64,000 nt of DNA from NCBI GenBank assembly GCA_037013495.1, contig CM072811.1, forward strand, positions 27,303,659-27,367,658, in the 5' to 3' direction. Below are positions 27,210 to 39,400 of the stretch, piece by piece. The notes under the pieces were generated by a model. The model saw only the letters and a list, made by a program, of their open reading frames with translations. It was not told the origin of the DNA and did not search any database. Both the position numbers and the translations under genes were made by a program. The DNA comes from Hippophae tibetana. Taxonomy: Eukaryota > Streptophyta > Magnoliopsida > Rosales > Elaeagnaceae. Numbering within the stretch: the first letter of the stretch is position 1; each line of letters opens with the position of its first letter.

Positions 27210-30200
27210 ATGTCGGCGTCGGAATCGCAAAGAGTTCGTTGGCAATGGGAGAACGCCACGGCCGGCGCCTTTGCCGGATTCGCTACCGTTGCTGCCATGC
27301 ACCCCCTCGATGTTATCCGTACTAGGTTTCAGGGTAATCATCTAAATCTTATGGACTATAGATTTTAGAAAGAAAAAAAAATAACAGAAAAAGGATCGAT
27401 TTTTAGAAAATCACCTGATTTTTGGATTTATTGGTTTTCAGTTTGATCTTTAATTTGATAAAACAGTGAACGATGGGCGAATCTCCAGTCTTCCAACATA
27501 TAGGAACACATTTCACGCTCTTTTCACCATTGGTCGATTGGAGGTATGTAGCTTCGTACTTATATTTTATGTGTTTCATGGTCATGGTTGTATCGTTCTC
27601 TAGGTCTTTTAAATATGTTGTGAAACTTTGACTACTTTGTTTCTTTGTTTGTTTGTGTTCTCGGGGAGCTAAAGTGGGTTTCGCGATTTGAATCAGCTAC
27701 CTAAATCATAATGTTGCGAAAATTTCATTGCTCTTTTCTTTTCTTTTTTTCTTTTTTTGCAGGGTTTGAGAGGGCTATACGCTGGCTTCTTTCCTGCAGT
27801 TCTTGGTTCCTCTGTTTCATGGGGTTTATATTTTTTCTTGTAAGTACCATTTGATTGGTTCTATGACTTTTGATTCTGTCATTATTTTGTTTGGATTTAT
27901 TCAAATAGGATTCGTATGCTTCTTTCCCCTTTTTTCCTCTTTTGTTTTCTTAAAGGATGCTGGTTTTACGGACTGTGAATCTATTTTTAGCTATGATGGC
28001 GCCAAGCGAAGATATTCTAAGAACAGAGAAGAGAAGCTAAGCCCTGCTCTTCATCTTGCTTCTGCTGCAGAAGCTGGAGCTTTGGTGAGTTCATGCAATT
28101 TAACAATAAAAATGGGGGAACTACTTTTTAGTTTTTTCTGTCATCCTACCTGGCTCTTAACCTTTTCTTATCTTAATTTATTTGCATTAGCATAAGATCT
28201 ATTTTCCATTGGGATCCTATGACCTTGTACTCTTGTCAGGTTTGCTTGTGTACAAATCCTATTTGGCTTGTAAAAACAAGGCTGCAGCTCCAGAATCCTC
28301 TTCATCAAAACCGTCCATATTCTGGATTCTATGGTATGCTTCATATCTTTTATTAAGTTTCCAACTATTAAGAATCTCATGTTGATAATCCTTTTCTTGA
28401 AGTGTTTTTCACTTAAATAGTTCCGGTGTTATTGCTTAGATGGTCAAATTATAATGTCTCTGGCTAAACTGAGTCAAAATACAATATTTGGGATGATATG
28501 TCTCTTGTTGCTCATGTACCATGCCAATTTCTTTTTATGATATTGCAGATGCCTTAAGAACTATAATGAAAGATGAAGGATGGAGATCACTCTATAAAGG
28601 ACTTGTTCCAAGTCTTTTTTTGGTACTTTGATGTCCCTCAACTTGTATATTCGTTAACATTGCGTCTTGTTTTGTATCAGTGATATATATATGCATTGCC
28701 TGATGAACATGTATGAGTAGATTTTTGTTTGACAAATCCATCCCTATTTGTCTTTTTTTTGGTACATATGCTTTTGAGCCATTTTGTTGTGTATTATTCT
28801 TATTATAAACAATTTTTTGTGTATAGCTGCTATGGTTTCTCTTTAATTGTGTGATTGTGATCTGTATGCACATCAGGATGCATTTAACAGTTGTCATTCT
28901 GGTTTTCTTTTCAAGTAGTAGTGTTGTTTAGTTACGTGGCTAGCTTGTATTATTGTATATGTTAACTGCAATTGTTAGACTAATTCCAAACATTTTGGGT
29001 ATTTATAATCAGTATAGAATGTAATAATTGTGGAAAGGAAGGTCGGTATTTGTGTTGAGCATTTTTTTAATTGCAGACATTGTGAAATGAAATTTTGAAC
29101 AACTTAGAAATCATGTTGTTTCAGCAGGTTTCTCATGGTGCTATACAATTTACAGCATATGAAGAACTTCGAAGGATCATTGTGGAATGGAAGTGTAAGA
29201 ATAGCATGGTGAAACCTGGAAGTTCTGATACAGTACTGGTAAGTCTCCAGATTTTAGTCTGGTGTTTTTCTTAAGTAAGATCTTTCAGGCTCATTCCTGT
29301 GTGGTTCTGCATGTGTCAAGAGAAAGTCAATGAACAATCTTTTGAAGTATGTAGCAAATGGTTCTCTATGGATGTTTATATATTTGTCTCCACTCATGGT
29401 AATATTTTCATCTTTATTAGGAATTTTTTTCTTGACAGAAAGGAGAAAAACCACAAGACCTTGTCTACTTTAAGTAGTCTGTTGGGTATCTTGACATGTA
29501 ACAAAGAACAGGAAATTTATCGTGATATATCTAATCTAATTTCTCTTTACATTCCTAACAAATTGTAAGCTTATGACCTATGAGTTTAATGCATTATTGG
29601 AAAAATTTGCTTCGTTTGGACTACCCACCATGTAGATGGCAGTTTTGATAGCTTCGTCTTTGATGGCTCATATATGGGTGCTTTAATAACAAAAGTAGAG
29701 TTTATTTCTGAACTCTGTTAACTGTTTGTCTTGCCAGTTTTTTTTTTCCCTTTCATCTTTCTACTTGTCATATGAAGATAGGGGAAAACTTATCTGCCGT
29801 AGTTTCTAAAGAAACTTACTTTATTAATTTGTTGGGACAAGTACCAATTTTTTCTTGCTATAGAGTTAACAGGGAAAAAGGGAAAAGGAAAACTTTTTTA
29901 CTTAATGTTTGTAAATTTCTATGGTGTAATATACTAAATACCTTTTTGCACAGAATTCAATGGATTATGCTGCTTTGGGAGCATCATCTAAAGTTGCTGC
30001 CATTCTACTATCTTATCCATTCCAGGTAGCCAAATCTTTGTCTTTTTTGGGCTGCTGTTTTTCCTTCCATGTAGTCAGTCGTAGACTCGTAGTGACAGAG
30101 ACTTTTTTATTCTCCAGGTCATACGGTCTCGCCTGCAGGTACATCTGGACTTCCGAAATTGTTAATGTGGTTTTTCTTAACCTGTAAAAATTATTGTGAA

Positions 30201-30862
30201 ATCTTTTGTGCATATTCTAAACTTTTGCCTTTTGGGATATTATGGGTGTTGATGAATATTATTTTGGAAATATTTGTTTCCCTTGCAGCAACGACCAAGC
30301 AATGAGGGAGTTCCGAGATATATGGATAGTTGGCATGTCATCAAGGAAACAGTGCGGTAAGTATGAAGTTTAGCTCAGAATGAATTTACATATTCAGAAC
30401 GGGAATGGTTTATAATAGGAGTTTTCTCAAAACAAACAAAAAAAAATCATCCACCCCTTTTAAGGCGGCATGATTGTTATGGGATCTACCAATTATTCCA
30501 TTGTGGTCTTGCAAACCTTTTGGATATAAATCAGCATATCGCAATTTATGCATCTTGCTTTCAAGAACTAGGATAGCCATGAAAGGCAGTTAGTGATTAT
30601 ATCCACCTTTTTATTGGAAAATGTTAAACTATGGCCAGATTTCTCTGATTAATAGCTGTTGGTGTTCAACAACCAACAAACATTAGAAATTCAGATCAAT
30701 CGTAGTTGAAGATATTCCTTAATTTGCAGGTTTGAAGGTCTTCGAGGTTTTTATAAAGGTATCACACCGAATCTTCTGAAAAATGTTCCTGCTTCATCAA
30801 TCACATTTTTAGTGTATGAGAATGTCCTACGTTTTCTAAAGGTGGCAAGAGCAAAGGATTAA
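27210..30862 (+). CDS. FOLT1: folate transporter FOLT1-like, mitochondrial carrier family (11 exons, 314 aa)
   Basis: Exons: 27210-27333, 27467-27543, 27763-27839, 27991-28084, 28240-28333, 28549-28622, 29128-29238, 29954-30025, 30118-30138, 30289-30356, 30730-30862. All introns are GT/AG and the joined frame is open (945 bp). The product is a six-helix carrier with three repeats. Each repeat has its signature: [11 protein letters not shown] (residues 31-41), [11 protein letters not shown] (130-140) and [11 protein letters not shown] (238-248). The Trp at 133 in the second signature and [20 protein letters not shown] match plant FOLT1, a chloroplast-envelope folate carrier in Arabidopsis; its animal counterpart is mitochondrial. 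[15 protein letters not shown] closes the last helix. Length is near the family's ~310. No targeting extension is visible. Exon 9 is only 21 bp. Confidence 0.95.
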
Positions 30863-30869
30863 AGCATTG

Positions 30870-32600
30870 TTTGGTCATACTATCATTATTATTTTTGTAT
30901 ACTTTGCCTGATAATTATGAAGTAGAAAATGTAGAATAAGAAATTTTGGTTATGGCCAACAACCTTGTGTGGTTCAATTACATGAACCTCAATTAGGCAT
31001 GGTGAAGGTTTAGAATTTGAGTCCCAATTATGGGTAAGTTAGTTGTGTTTACATAAAAAAAATAAATTGGTTGTGATAATCTGTAGTTCATCCCTGTCAT
31101 TGTCAAAGGCTCCCATCACAAGTAACTAAATCCAAATCCAAGGGGGGTAAGAGTGGAAAAATTGAATAGATACTTACCTCTTTTTTATTTGACTCATCAT
31201 ACATTCAACTTTTAGCGAAGTTATTAATTTTTCAGATGCCCTCATCTTATGTCAAGTTGTATTGTTGTACAATTAGAATATATTATTTGCTGTATACGTT
31301 GTCAAAAGGGTTAGTACCATACTATTGGACTGGTACCCCTGTTTACCTGTGCCCTCAATTGGTATGAATTTAGTACTCTAATTTATCGATTTGTTTTTAA
31401 TTCATCAATTTTGAACAAAAAATCGATCCAAGTTGAGGATTTTTCCATGTGATTATATATGTAAATTTAATTTGGCATGTTCAAAGCCTGATTCATTTGG
31501 CTAAAAGTTCGATTAAAGTTAAGTTTAAATTTTATAAAATATATAATTTTGTTAATTTTACAACAATCATTTCTGAATTTTGAACTTAATTTAAATATAA
31601 ATACTAATTTAGATTAATTAAAAATTAAAAAAAAAATCAAAGCTCAAAAGTATCAAATTGAATGCTCAAAAATGTAAATGAACTTGCAATATTATGTCCG
31701 AACCTAAAATTATGAGTTTCATCTAGCTTACCTAGCCTAATTTATATCCTACACGTAATAATAGGTGAGGCATAAATGAAGGCCAATGTTGCAAAAAGGT
31801 GAAAGTCAAGAACAATAAAAAAGAAATAAAACAAAGAAGAGGAAGGAATTATTATATGATAATTTAATTCAATTGTGGCGAAAAAATAATTGCATAGGAA
31901 CAAACAATTATAATTGAAAGAATTAAAAAATAATTATTTGTATTTGTAAGATCAATTTTTTCATAATAATAAAATTAAATTATTATTAAAAATAAGTATA
32001 ATATTTAAGTGTTATTTTTAGTAAAAGATTTTGAAGGTATTTTTCTAAAAAATAATAATCACATTTTGACGTCTATTCCATCAAATTTTATTAACCCATT
32101 ATTTAGGTTGATTATAGTCTATATAAACATAATAAGCTTGACATAAAAAAAATTTCTTACTAAAATGAAAGTGACATGTGATTCACCCTTTTCTTTTAAA
32201 TTAATTTCTTCAAAATAAAAAAATAAAAAATTGTAGGTTGTGAGTGACTATGTAATAGCCCAAAAGAAAAAAAAAACTAGTTTCTAGTATATTTTTGGAT
32301 GAAATAAAGAATCTTATGGTTAGCTTGTTGAGCGTTTTCGCAACTACACTCTTGAATAATCCGCCCTTTACATACTGCATTGTCCCAATAACTTCAATGC
32401 CAACATCTTTGTCCCCCTATTTTATACTTCGCTAGAACTTCTACTTTCGCTCCTACCCAATTGTCTCCTAGTAGCTCCCAATTCCTGTTTTCAATTTCAC
32501 AAATAAATTTGTGAATGTGATTGAATTAATGACAGTTAAAGCCATATCTATGACTATATACACAATCAAACCAACAGTAAAGATAATATTTTGATGATTC
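30870..32600. other. intergenic region between FOLT and PPR genes
   Basis: AT-rich, with long A/T runs between 31500 and 32300. No gene or repeat is recognised. The last 200 bp before 32605 should hold the PPR promoter, but no TATA box is obvious. Confidence 0.6.
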
Positions 32601-32604
32601 TGCC

Positions 32605-34596
32605 ATGGAGGTCCTCTCATTCGCAGGCTTATACCCTTTTCTTTCTGCTGAGAAACCAATCAAGGTCAGTTCAATCTCGTATAATAGTTCCCGTAATTTT
32701 TGTTGTTGTTGTGCCGTTTTGAAATCTGGTGAATTGTCGCTGACCGATCAAGTGTTCGACGAAATACCTCTTAAGGACACATTTGCTTGGAATAATCTTA
32801 TCCAAACTCATCTAACTAATGGGGACTCGTGTCATGTTTTACCCACTTATCGGCAAATGTTGCTTCGCGGTGTTCGTCCAGATAGGCATACTCTGCCTCG
32901 TGTAATTACTGCATCTCGTTTCTCTGGTGATTTATTGTTAGGTAAACAAGTTCATGCCCAGGCTTTGAAATTTGGCTTTGCTTGTGATCAATACGTAATC
33001 ACAGCACTCATTGAAATGTATGGCCGTCTTGAAAGTGTTGATGCTGCAAAATGGCTTCATGATAAGTCTTCTAAGAAGAATTCTGTTTCTTGGACTCTGT
33101 TAGCTAGGTTGTACGTGAAAAAGAATAAATCCAATTTGGCTATTGGTTTATTACATCAAATGGTGGAGTCAGGAGCTGAGATAGATTCCGTGGCACTGGT
33201 TACAGCACTTGGTGCTTGTGGCTTGATTAAGTCATTGGAAGAAGGTAGGAAAGTTCACAGGATTGCTACAGAATGTGGACTAGCATTTGATGTGTTGGTT
33301 AGTAATTCGCTTATGAAAATGTACATTGATTGTGGCAGCATTGAAGATGCTCGGGCAGTTTTTGATCAAATGTCAACAAGAGATATAATTTCCTGGACGG
33401 CAATGATCAATGCTTATGTGAAGAAGGGAGGGTACAATGAAGGAATTAAGTTATTCCGACAGATGATTATGAATGGTGAGAAACCCGATCCTCAATCAGT
33501 AGCTAGTGTTCTTCCAGCTTGTGCAAGGATGGCTGCACACAAGCAAGGCAAGGAAATCCACGGGTACTTGCTTAGAAATGGAGTAGATTTAAATATTCAA
33601 GTTTGTAATGCTATAATTGATATGTACGTGAAGTCGGGATATATTGAATCTGCTATAAAGATGTTTAAAGAATTGAAAGTTAGAGATGTTATTTCATGGA
33701 CTGTGATGATAATGGGATATAGCTTACATGGGCAAGGAAGACTGGGAGTCCAATTATTTCAAGAAATGGAAAAAGACCCAAGTATTGTAATAGATCAAAC
33801 TACTTACTCTGCTGTCCTCCATGCATGTAGTACTGCTTGCATGGTTCAAGAGGGGAAGTTTTACTTCAACTGCATTAAGGCACCTCAAGCTGCACATTAT
33901 GCTTTGATGGTAGCTCTGTTAGCTCGAGCTGGATGTTTTGATGAGGTAACCATGTTTATTGAGGAACAAAAGATTGGAAGGCTTGTCGAGGTATTGCGGT
34001 CTCTGCTGGTTGGTTACAGAATTCACAAGGAAACAGAATTAGGTAAGTGGGTCATTGAGCAGCTCTGGGAACTCGAACCTCTTAATGCTGACAATTATGT
34101 GTTGCTCTCCAACTGGTATGCGGAAAATGGCGAATGGGAAAAGGTTAAGGAACTGGAAGAAATGGCTAACGACGTGGGTTTGAAACCTACAAAAGCTTAT
34201 AGTTGGCTAGAATACAAAAATAAAATTCATGTGTTTGGTACTGGAGATGTATCCCACCCAAGGTCAGAAATCATCCGTTCTGAGTTACATTGTTTGATGA
34301 AGAAAATGGAAGCTGAAAGGCACAGGCCTGGTAAACATTATATTCTCCACGATGTGGATAAAGAACGAGAATGCACTTCTGCGGAGCACAGTGAAATGCT
34401 GGCCATTGCTTTTGGGGTCATCACCACACAAGCTGGTACCCCCATTCGTGTAACTAAAAACCTTCGCATGTGTCACATCTGCCATGATTCTGCAAAGGTT
34501 ATATCCAAAATTGTAGGGAGAGAGATTATAGTTAAGGACCTGAACGGTTTCCATCATTTTCAGAATGGATATTGTTCGTGTGGCGATTGTTGGTGA
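32605..34596 (+). CDS. pentatricopeptide repeat protein, PLS-DYW class (663 aa, intronless)
   Basis: PPR proteins of this class bind organelle RNA, and the DYW domain edits C to U. The frame is open from ATG 32605 to TGA 34594-34596. About ten PPR-type repeats run from residue ~45 to ~460, e.g. VFDEIPLKDTFAWNNLIQTH, SNSLMKMYIDCGSIEDARAV and NAIIDMYVKSGYIESAIKMF. An E region follows (NADNYVLLSNWYAENGEWEK), then SWLEYKNKIHVF. The DYW deaminase shows H595-S-E597 and C623-H-I-C626, the zinc and catalytic residues. The protein ends CSCGDCW, so the last three residues are DCW rather than DYW. The N-terminus has a Cys-run (FCCCCAV) and Ser-rich stretch, plausible as an organelle transit peptide but not decisive. 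Single-exon structure is usual for the family. Confidence 0.95.
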   Translation: MEVLSFAGLYPFLSAEKPIKVSSISYNSSRNFCCCCAVLKSGELSLTDQVFDEIPLKDTFAWNNLIQTHLTNGDSCHVLPTYRQMLLRGVRPDRHTLPRVITASRFSGDLLLGKQVHAQALKFGFACDQYVITALIEMYGRLESVDAAKWLHDKSSKKNSVSWTLLARLYVKKNKSNLAIGLLHQMVESGAEIDSVALVTALGACGLIKSLEEGRKVHRIATECGLAFDVLVSNSLMKMYIDCGSIEDARAVFDQMSTRDIISWTAMINAYVKKGGYNEGIKLFRQMIMNGEKPDPQSVASVLPACARMAAHKQGKEIHGYLLRNGVDLNIQVCNAIIDMYVKSGYIESAIKMFKELKVRDVISWTVMIMGYSLHGQGRLGVQLFQEMEKDPSIVIDQTTYSAVLHACSTACMVQEGKFYFNCIKAPQAAHYALMVALLARAGCFDEVTMFIEEQKIGRLVEVLRSLLVGYRIHKETELGKWVIEQLWELEPLNADNYVLLSNWYAENGEWEKVKELEEMANDVGLKPTKAYSWLEYKNKIHVFGTGDVSHPRSEIIRSELHCLMKKMEAERHRPGKHYILHDVDKERECTSAEHSEMLAIAFGVITTQAGTPIRVTKNLRMCHICHDSAKVISKIVGREIIVKDLNGFHHFQNGYCSCGDCW

Positions 34597-34599
34597 AGT

Positions 34600-35224
34600 G
34601 TAAGAACAATGCAGGAGATATGTGGTTAGAATTTTTGGGGTCTATGATTTTCTTTTTCTTCTGTTTTGATTATTGAGATGCAAGATTTTGTCTGCTTGCA
34701 GCATTAGATATTGGAAGAGAATTTCCAATCCATTGGAACATGGAGTAGTGTTATTTGCCCAAATTTAGGAACGTAAGAAGAAATTTTATTTATGATGACT
34801 AAAAGATGTCTTGTATGAAGATGGAAGCAGTAGAGGTTGATAAAGTGGTTAATGTTGTTTTGCAATGAAGATGAAATAATTATCTTAGTTGATATCTGCC
34901 ATAGAATCGTTTATTCTGAAACTAGAAGGAATCTAGGATTTCAAAATTAGCAACTTACAGCTCCACGACACGGAAATAATCGAGAGCACTTGTAAAGTCG
35001 GGTTCTTCAAATTTGTTTGCGGAACCTGGATCTCCTCTTCAGTTATCCACGAAGGCAAGGTTGCCGGCATCTTCAGATAGTCGATAACCTATTTGTGCCT
35101 TTAGACTTGGGGTGACTTATGACAGGATTGAAGGGTAGGTAGCTCTTTCTAGACTTTTACTAAGGTGAAGTTGTGAACATACACCATTTCTTTCTTTTCT
35201 TTTCTTTTGGTAACCAATAAAAGC

Positions 35225-35275
<51 letters not shown>

Positions 35276-36400
35276 CTACACTACTCATATAACTCACCAA
35301 TTAAAGAATGTGCTGCTGACTACAGATGGTATTTTTAAATTGGAGAAGTCCAAATTCAGTGTTGCGAATTGGATTATGGACCAAAAGCAAGACTTTAACA
35401 TATTTTTATTTTTGTTTTTATTTTTTTTACTCTGAAAAGACTTTGGCAGACTACCTTGATAAACAGTAATGTACCTTTTTTTAATGACGTTATGCACTGA
35501 GCCACTTATGATGATGGAGTTCAAATATACCTACTTTTATTGCCTATTAAAAACATATATCCTTATACTATAAAATGATGGATAATAATGTACCAATTCC
35601 TTTGGTTCTATTTGGACGTGATTCATTTAAAATTTATTTTAGAAGAATTAATTTGATTAAAAGTGATTTAAAAAGTAGCATAATGATATTTGACATATGA
35701 TACATTTAACTACCTACCTTCTAGCACAATTTAGTTTAATAGTGTATCTAGGAGTCTTGCCTGTGGCATAAAATCAAACCCTAAGTTTATAAGAACACAA
35801 GGGCAAAAGTTCCATTAAAAAGGCATGGTGCTTTAGTAAGACTAGAAGCATTTTTTGATTCATCTTAAAACAAAAAACCATAAATTCCATTGAGTTCTTG
35901 AGATGTATCAACCTGCTTTTCTTTTTAATATTTTGGATCATGATTTTCCTGTATTAATTACCATATTTAATTTTGAAAAGAATCTAACAACATTGTTAGC
36001 AAGGATTTAACTCATTCTGTTTAATGATTCTCTCATAAACATAAACGACATAAAATAATCTGTGTAAGTATTTCTACGTTGAAGAGACGAGGTAAGATTG
36101 ATGCAAATACCATGCTTAGTGTATCTCAATTGGATAAAATTAGAAGTGTCAAATTAGCAGTTCAACACAACTTAGTTCATTTAAAGTTAATTCAATAAGT
36201 TGATAAATTAGGAGGAAAAAACTCATATAACTCATTAGCTAATTCATTTAGCTAATGAACAACTCGTGAGCTCATTTAATAAAGCATTTATCAAATAATA
36301 TAATTATTATAATGTCATTATGTTAACAAGAGATTAAATAATGATAGTTCTAAAAGAAGTTTGTTAGAAGAGCTTATTGCATTTATATTTCTTTAGCATG
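34600..36400. other. intergenic region downstream of the PPR gene
   Basis: The first ~300 bp should contain the 3' untranslated region. The rest is AT-rich with one long TA microsatellite (35229-35274) and a segment near 35620-35700 carrying TTGATTAAAAGTGATTTAAA, similar to the interior of the MITE at 47103. No gene seen. Confidence 0.6.
35229..35274 (+). repeat. (TA)23 microsatellite
   Basis: Forty-six bases of perfect TA dinucleotide repeat. Confidence 0.97.
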
Positions 36401-36407
36401 TGATTTA

Positions 36408-39400
36408 TGTTAGAATTTTATGCTCATTGTTATGCTACACCATACCACTAAACCTACACCCAACTACCTTATGCAGTGAAGCACATGTAACGTGCTTAAT
36501 AATTCTATAATCTTGTATAAATATATTGCTTCACCATTTAATTTAACTCAACATTTTTTGGGCCATTACACTTGCAATTCTCATCTCTTTGTTAGTTTTT
36601 CATGGTTTCAGAACTCCACAGAGCTTGTTTTAATGATGGTCCTTTAATTGTTGTTTGAAATGAACACTATTAATGTTCAATCTTCATTTGTTCTTCCTAA
36701 TTCAGGTTTTGGTTCTCTTCTTCTCTTATTAATACCTTAGTAAACAATAAAACAATGACACAACCAATTTCTTTCTCATCTTCCTTTAATTTTCCTATCA
36801 ATCTTTCTTTTAATGTCAAATTAGATGATACTAATTATCTAATTTGGAAGGAATATCGTAAACATGTTATTATAGTTTATAGACTTCAAGCCTTCGTTGA
36901 TAGCACAGTTGAACTAATTGCTCAAGATTTTAGTGATATTAGCTATACTGAAATTCGTGAACCAAACTATGTCTATTAAGAATATGACAAATGTGATTGC
37001 ACTATTAAAAATTGGATTTATTCCTCTTTGTCTATTGGTTATCTAAAGCACCTTGTAAACAGACATACAACGTGCGAATGTTGACTTGATTTATAGCAAT
37101 TTCCCATTCTAGATTGTATGCAATTGAGGTGGCAATTGCAAACCATCAAAAAACATACACAATCTATGGAAACTTATATCAATCATTCTCATGACTTGAT
37201 TAATCACTTTATTGTTATTGGTGACAACATTAGTGCAAGAGAATATGTGTTAAAAGTTATAGGAGGTTTGGATCACAACTACTCTTCACTTATTATCACA
37301 ATGAGCTACAAGAAAAGAGATATTAGTTTAGATGAAGTTTTCTTAATGATGAGAACACATGAAAACCAACTTGTAAGAATGAATTTACCTAATCATACTC
37401 TAATACAAGAAAATCTTGCTAAATCTTTTACACGATAAGTACCTGGGAATCAGATGAATCATCCTAATCCAACACTAAACTCTTCATACCTCAGCCAAAT
37501 CCTATGTCATTTTCTTAGCCTATACCTCAATCCTTTTCATAACCACCTTGTAGTCCATATCCTTTCCAACCAAACTTTGGATCTCCTCCATAACAATCAT
37601 ATATGCCTCCAAATTCCTATTCAGCATAATCTTATAACAATCAACTTTTATTTTCACAACTACCTTATCATTCACCTTCATCTTCTTATAATTTTCCATC
37701 TCAACACCTGGTTTTAATTCCAGATCACCTGATATGTAGCTTGAACAGTAAAAATCACAGTGTCAAATCTGTAATGAAATAAGTCATATTGTTACTAGAG
37801 GCTATTTTTGATATATGCAGTCTAATCATGCAAGCCCTCATATGCCACCACCACCATGAAAACCACAAGCTAATTTCTCAGAAGTTTTTTATCCTACATA
37901 ATCATTTCTTTCCTATACCATTTTCTTAGTTACTTGATCAAGCTTAGTGTTCACAATAACTTTCTACATTACAACAAAACTCACCTTTGTGTTAATCTCA
38001 TTTACCAAATATCTCTGATTTACGAACATTTTCTATGCCACTTATCGATCCCATTGCCCTACTAGCTCATCAACAAATTTCATCAACCATATTTATGCCT
38101 AAATTTTTTGTTGATGCTTCCTAGTTTATGGACACAAGAACAAGCATCATCTCACCTCTGATAAGGTCATTTATTAAACCCTCAACCTTACATTGGTGTT
38201 GAGCAAGTCATGGTAGGTAATGGCCAAACAGATCCTATTGTAGATTTTGGCTCAATCCATTTTTCATCATAGCATCACTAACTCTCTTATTTTATCCGAT
38301 TTACTTCATGTAACTCAATTGGCTAAGAATCTCATTTATGTTAGGAAACTTTGATCTGATAACAATGTCTCAATTGAATTTTTTCCTCGCTTTTTTTCTA
38401 TAAAGGAACTTTCCAAGAGAACTCCAATTCTTATGGGAGGAACTATTGGTGGATTTTACAAGCTTCTTTCATCACTACTACAATCTATTTAGTCATAATC
38501 TGTATAGAATTATGTTCATCCTTTTGGTTTCACTAGTCATTTGCAAAATAAAACATCAATGGATGGTATTTTATGGCATAATCATCTTGATCATCCTCAT
38601 CAATAGGTTTTAGATGTTATTCTTAGAGGTATTAAACTTGTACCTTTTGCTCATTATTGCTATGAACTATGAAGTGCTTGTCAAATGGAAAAAACTCACA
38701 AATTACCTCTCTAATGTTCATTCTCGTTTTAAAAAACATTTTCATATAATACATATAGATGTTTGGGTCCCTTCACCTATTTTTAGTTCTAATGGCATAA
38801 GATATTTCCTTTTGTTTATTGGTGATTATACAAGGTACCAGTTGCTCTATGTCATGCAAAATAAGTCATAAGTTGTTGAAATTTTAAAATACTTTGATGC
38901 TCATGTTTCTAGAAAGTTCGACACTTAGATAAAGAAATTACAATCTGATGAAGGAACTTAGTTTAAGAGTCTTGAATCGTTCCTATTTTTTTATGGATGT
39001 TTTAGAAGGATTTCTTATCCTTACAACCTTTCACAAAATGGGGTTGTTAAATGTATAAACAAACATGTTGTATAAATAGGTCTTTTCATTATGATTAAGG
39101 ATGGATTACTTCTCAAACTTTGGGAATATAGCTTTGTCAGTGTTGTATACCTCATTAACAAAATTCCTTCTAAGGTTCTCTAAGATAAATCTCCTTATCA
39201 ATTTCTATTTGGAACTGAACTTGATTATTCCATGCTTAGAGTTCTAGATTGTTTTGTGTTTCCCTTATGTTGGTTCATATATGCAAACAAATTGGAACCA
39301 CATTCAGTCACTTGTGTCTTCCTTAGCTATCCATCTAGATATAAAGGTATTGGTGTATGGACTCTATCACACAAAAAGTCTATATTACACCTCGTATTAG

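Noticed and set aside
28592..28897. 101-codon frame on the - strand inside the folate carrier gene
   Set aside because: It lies mainly over FOLT intron 6 on the opposite strand and shows no family pattern.
35226..35435. Open frame starting with a Tyr-Ile run
   Set aside because: It is a translation of the TA microsatellite followed by AT-rich sequence.
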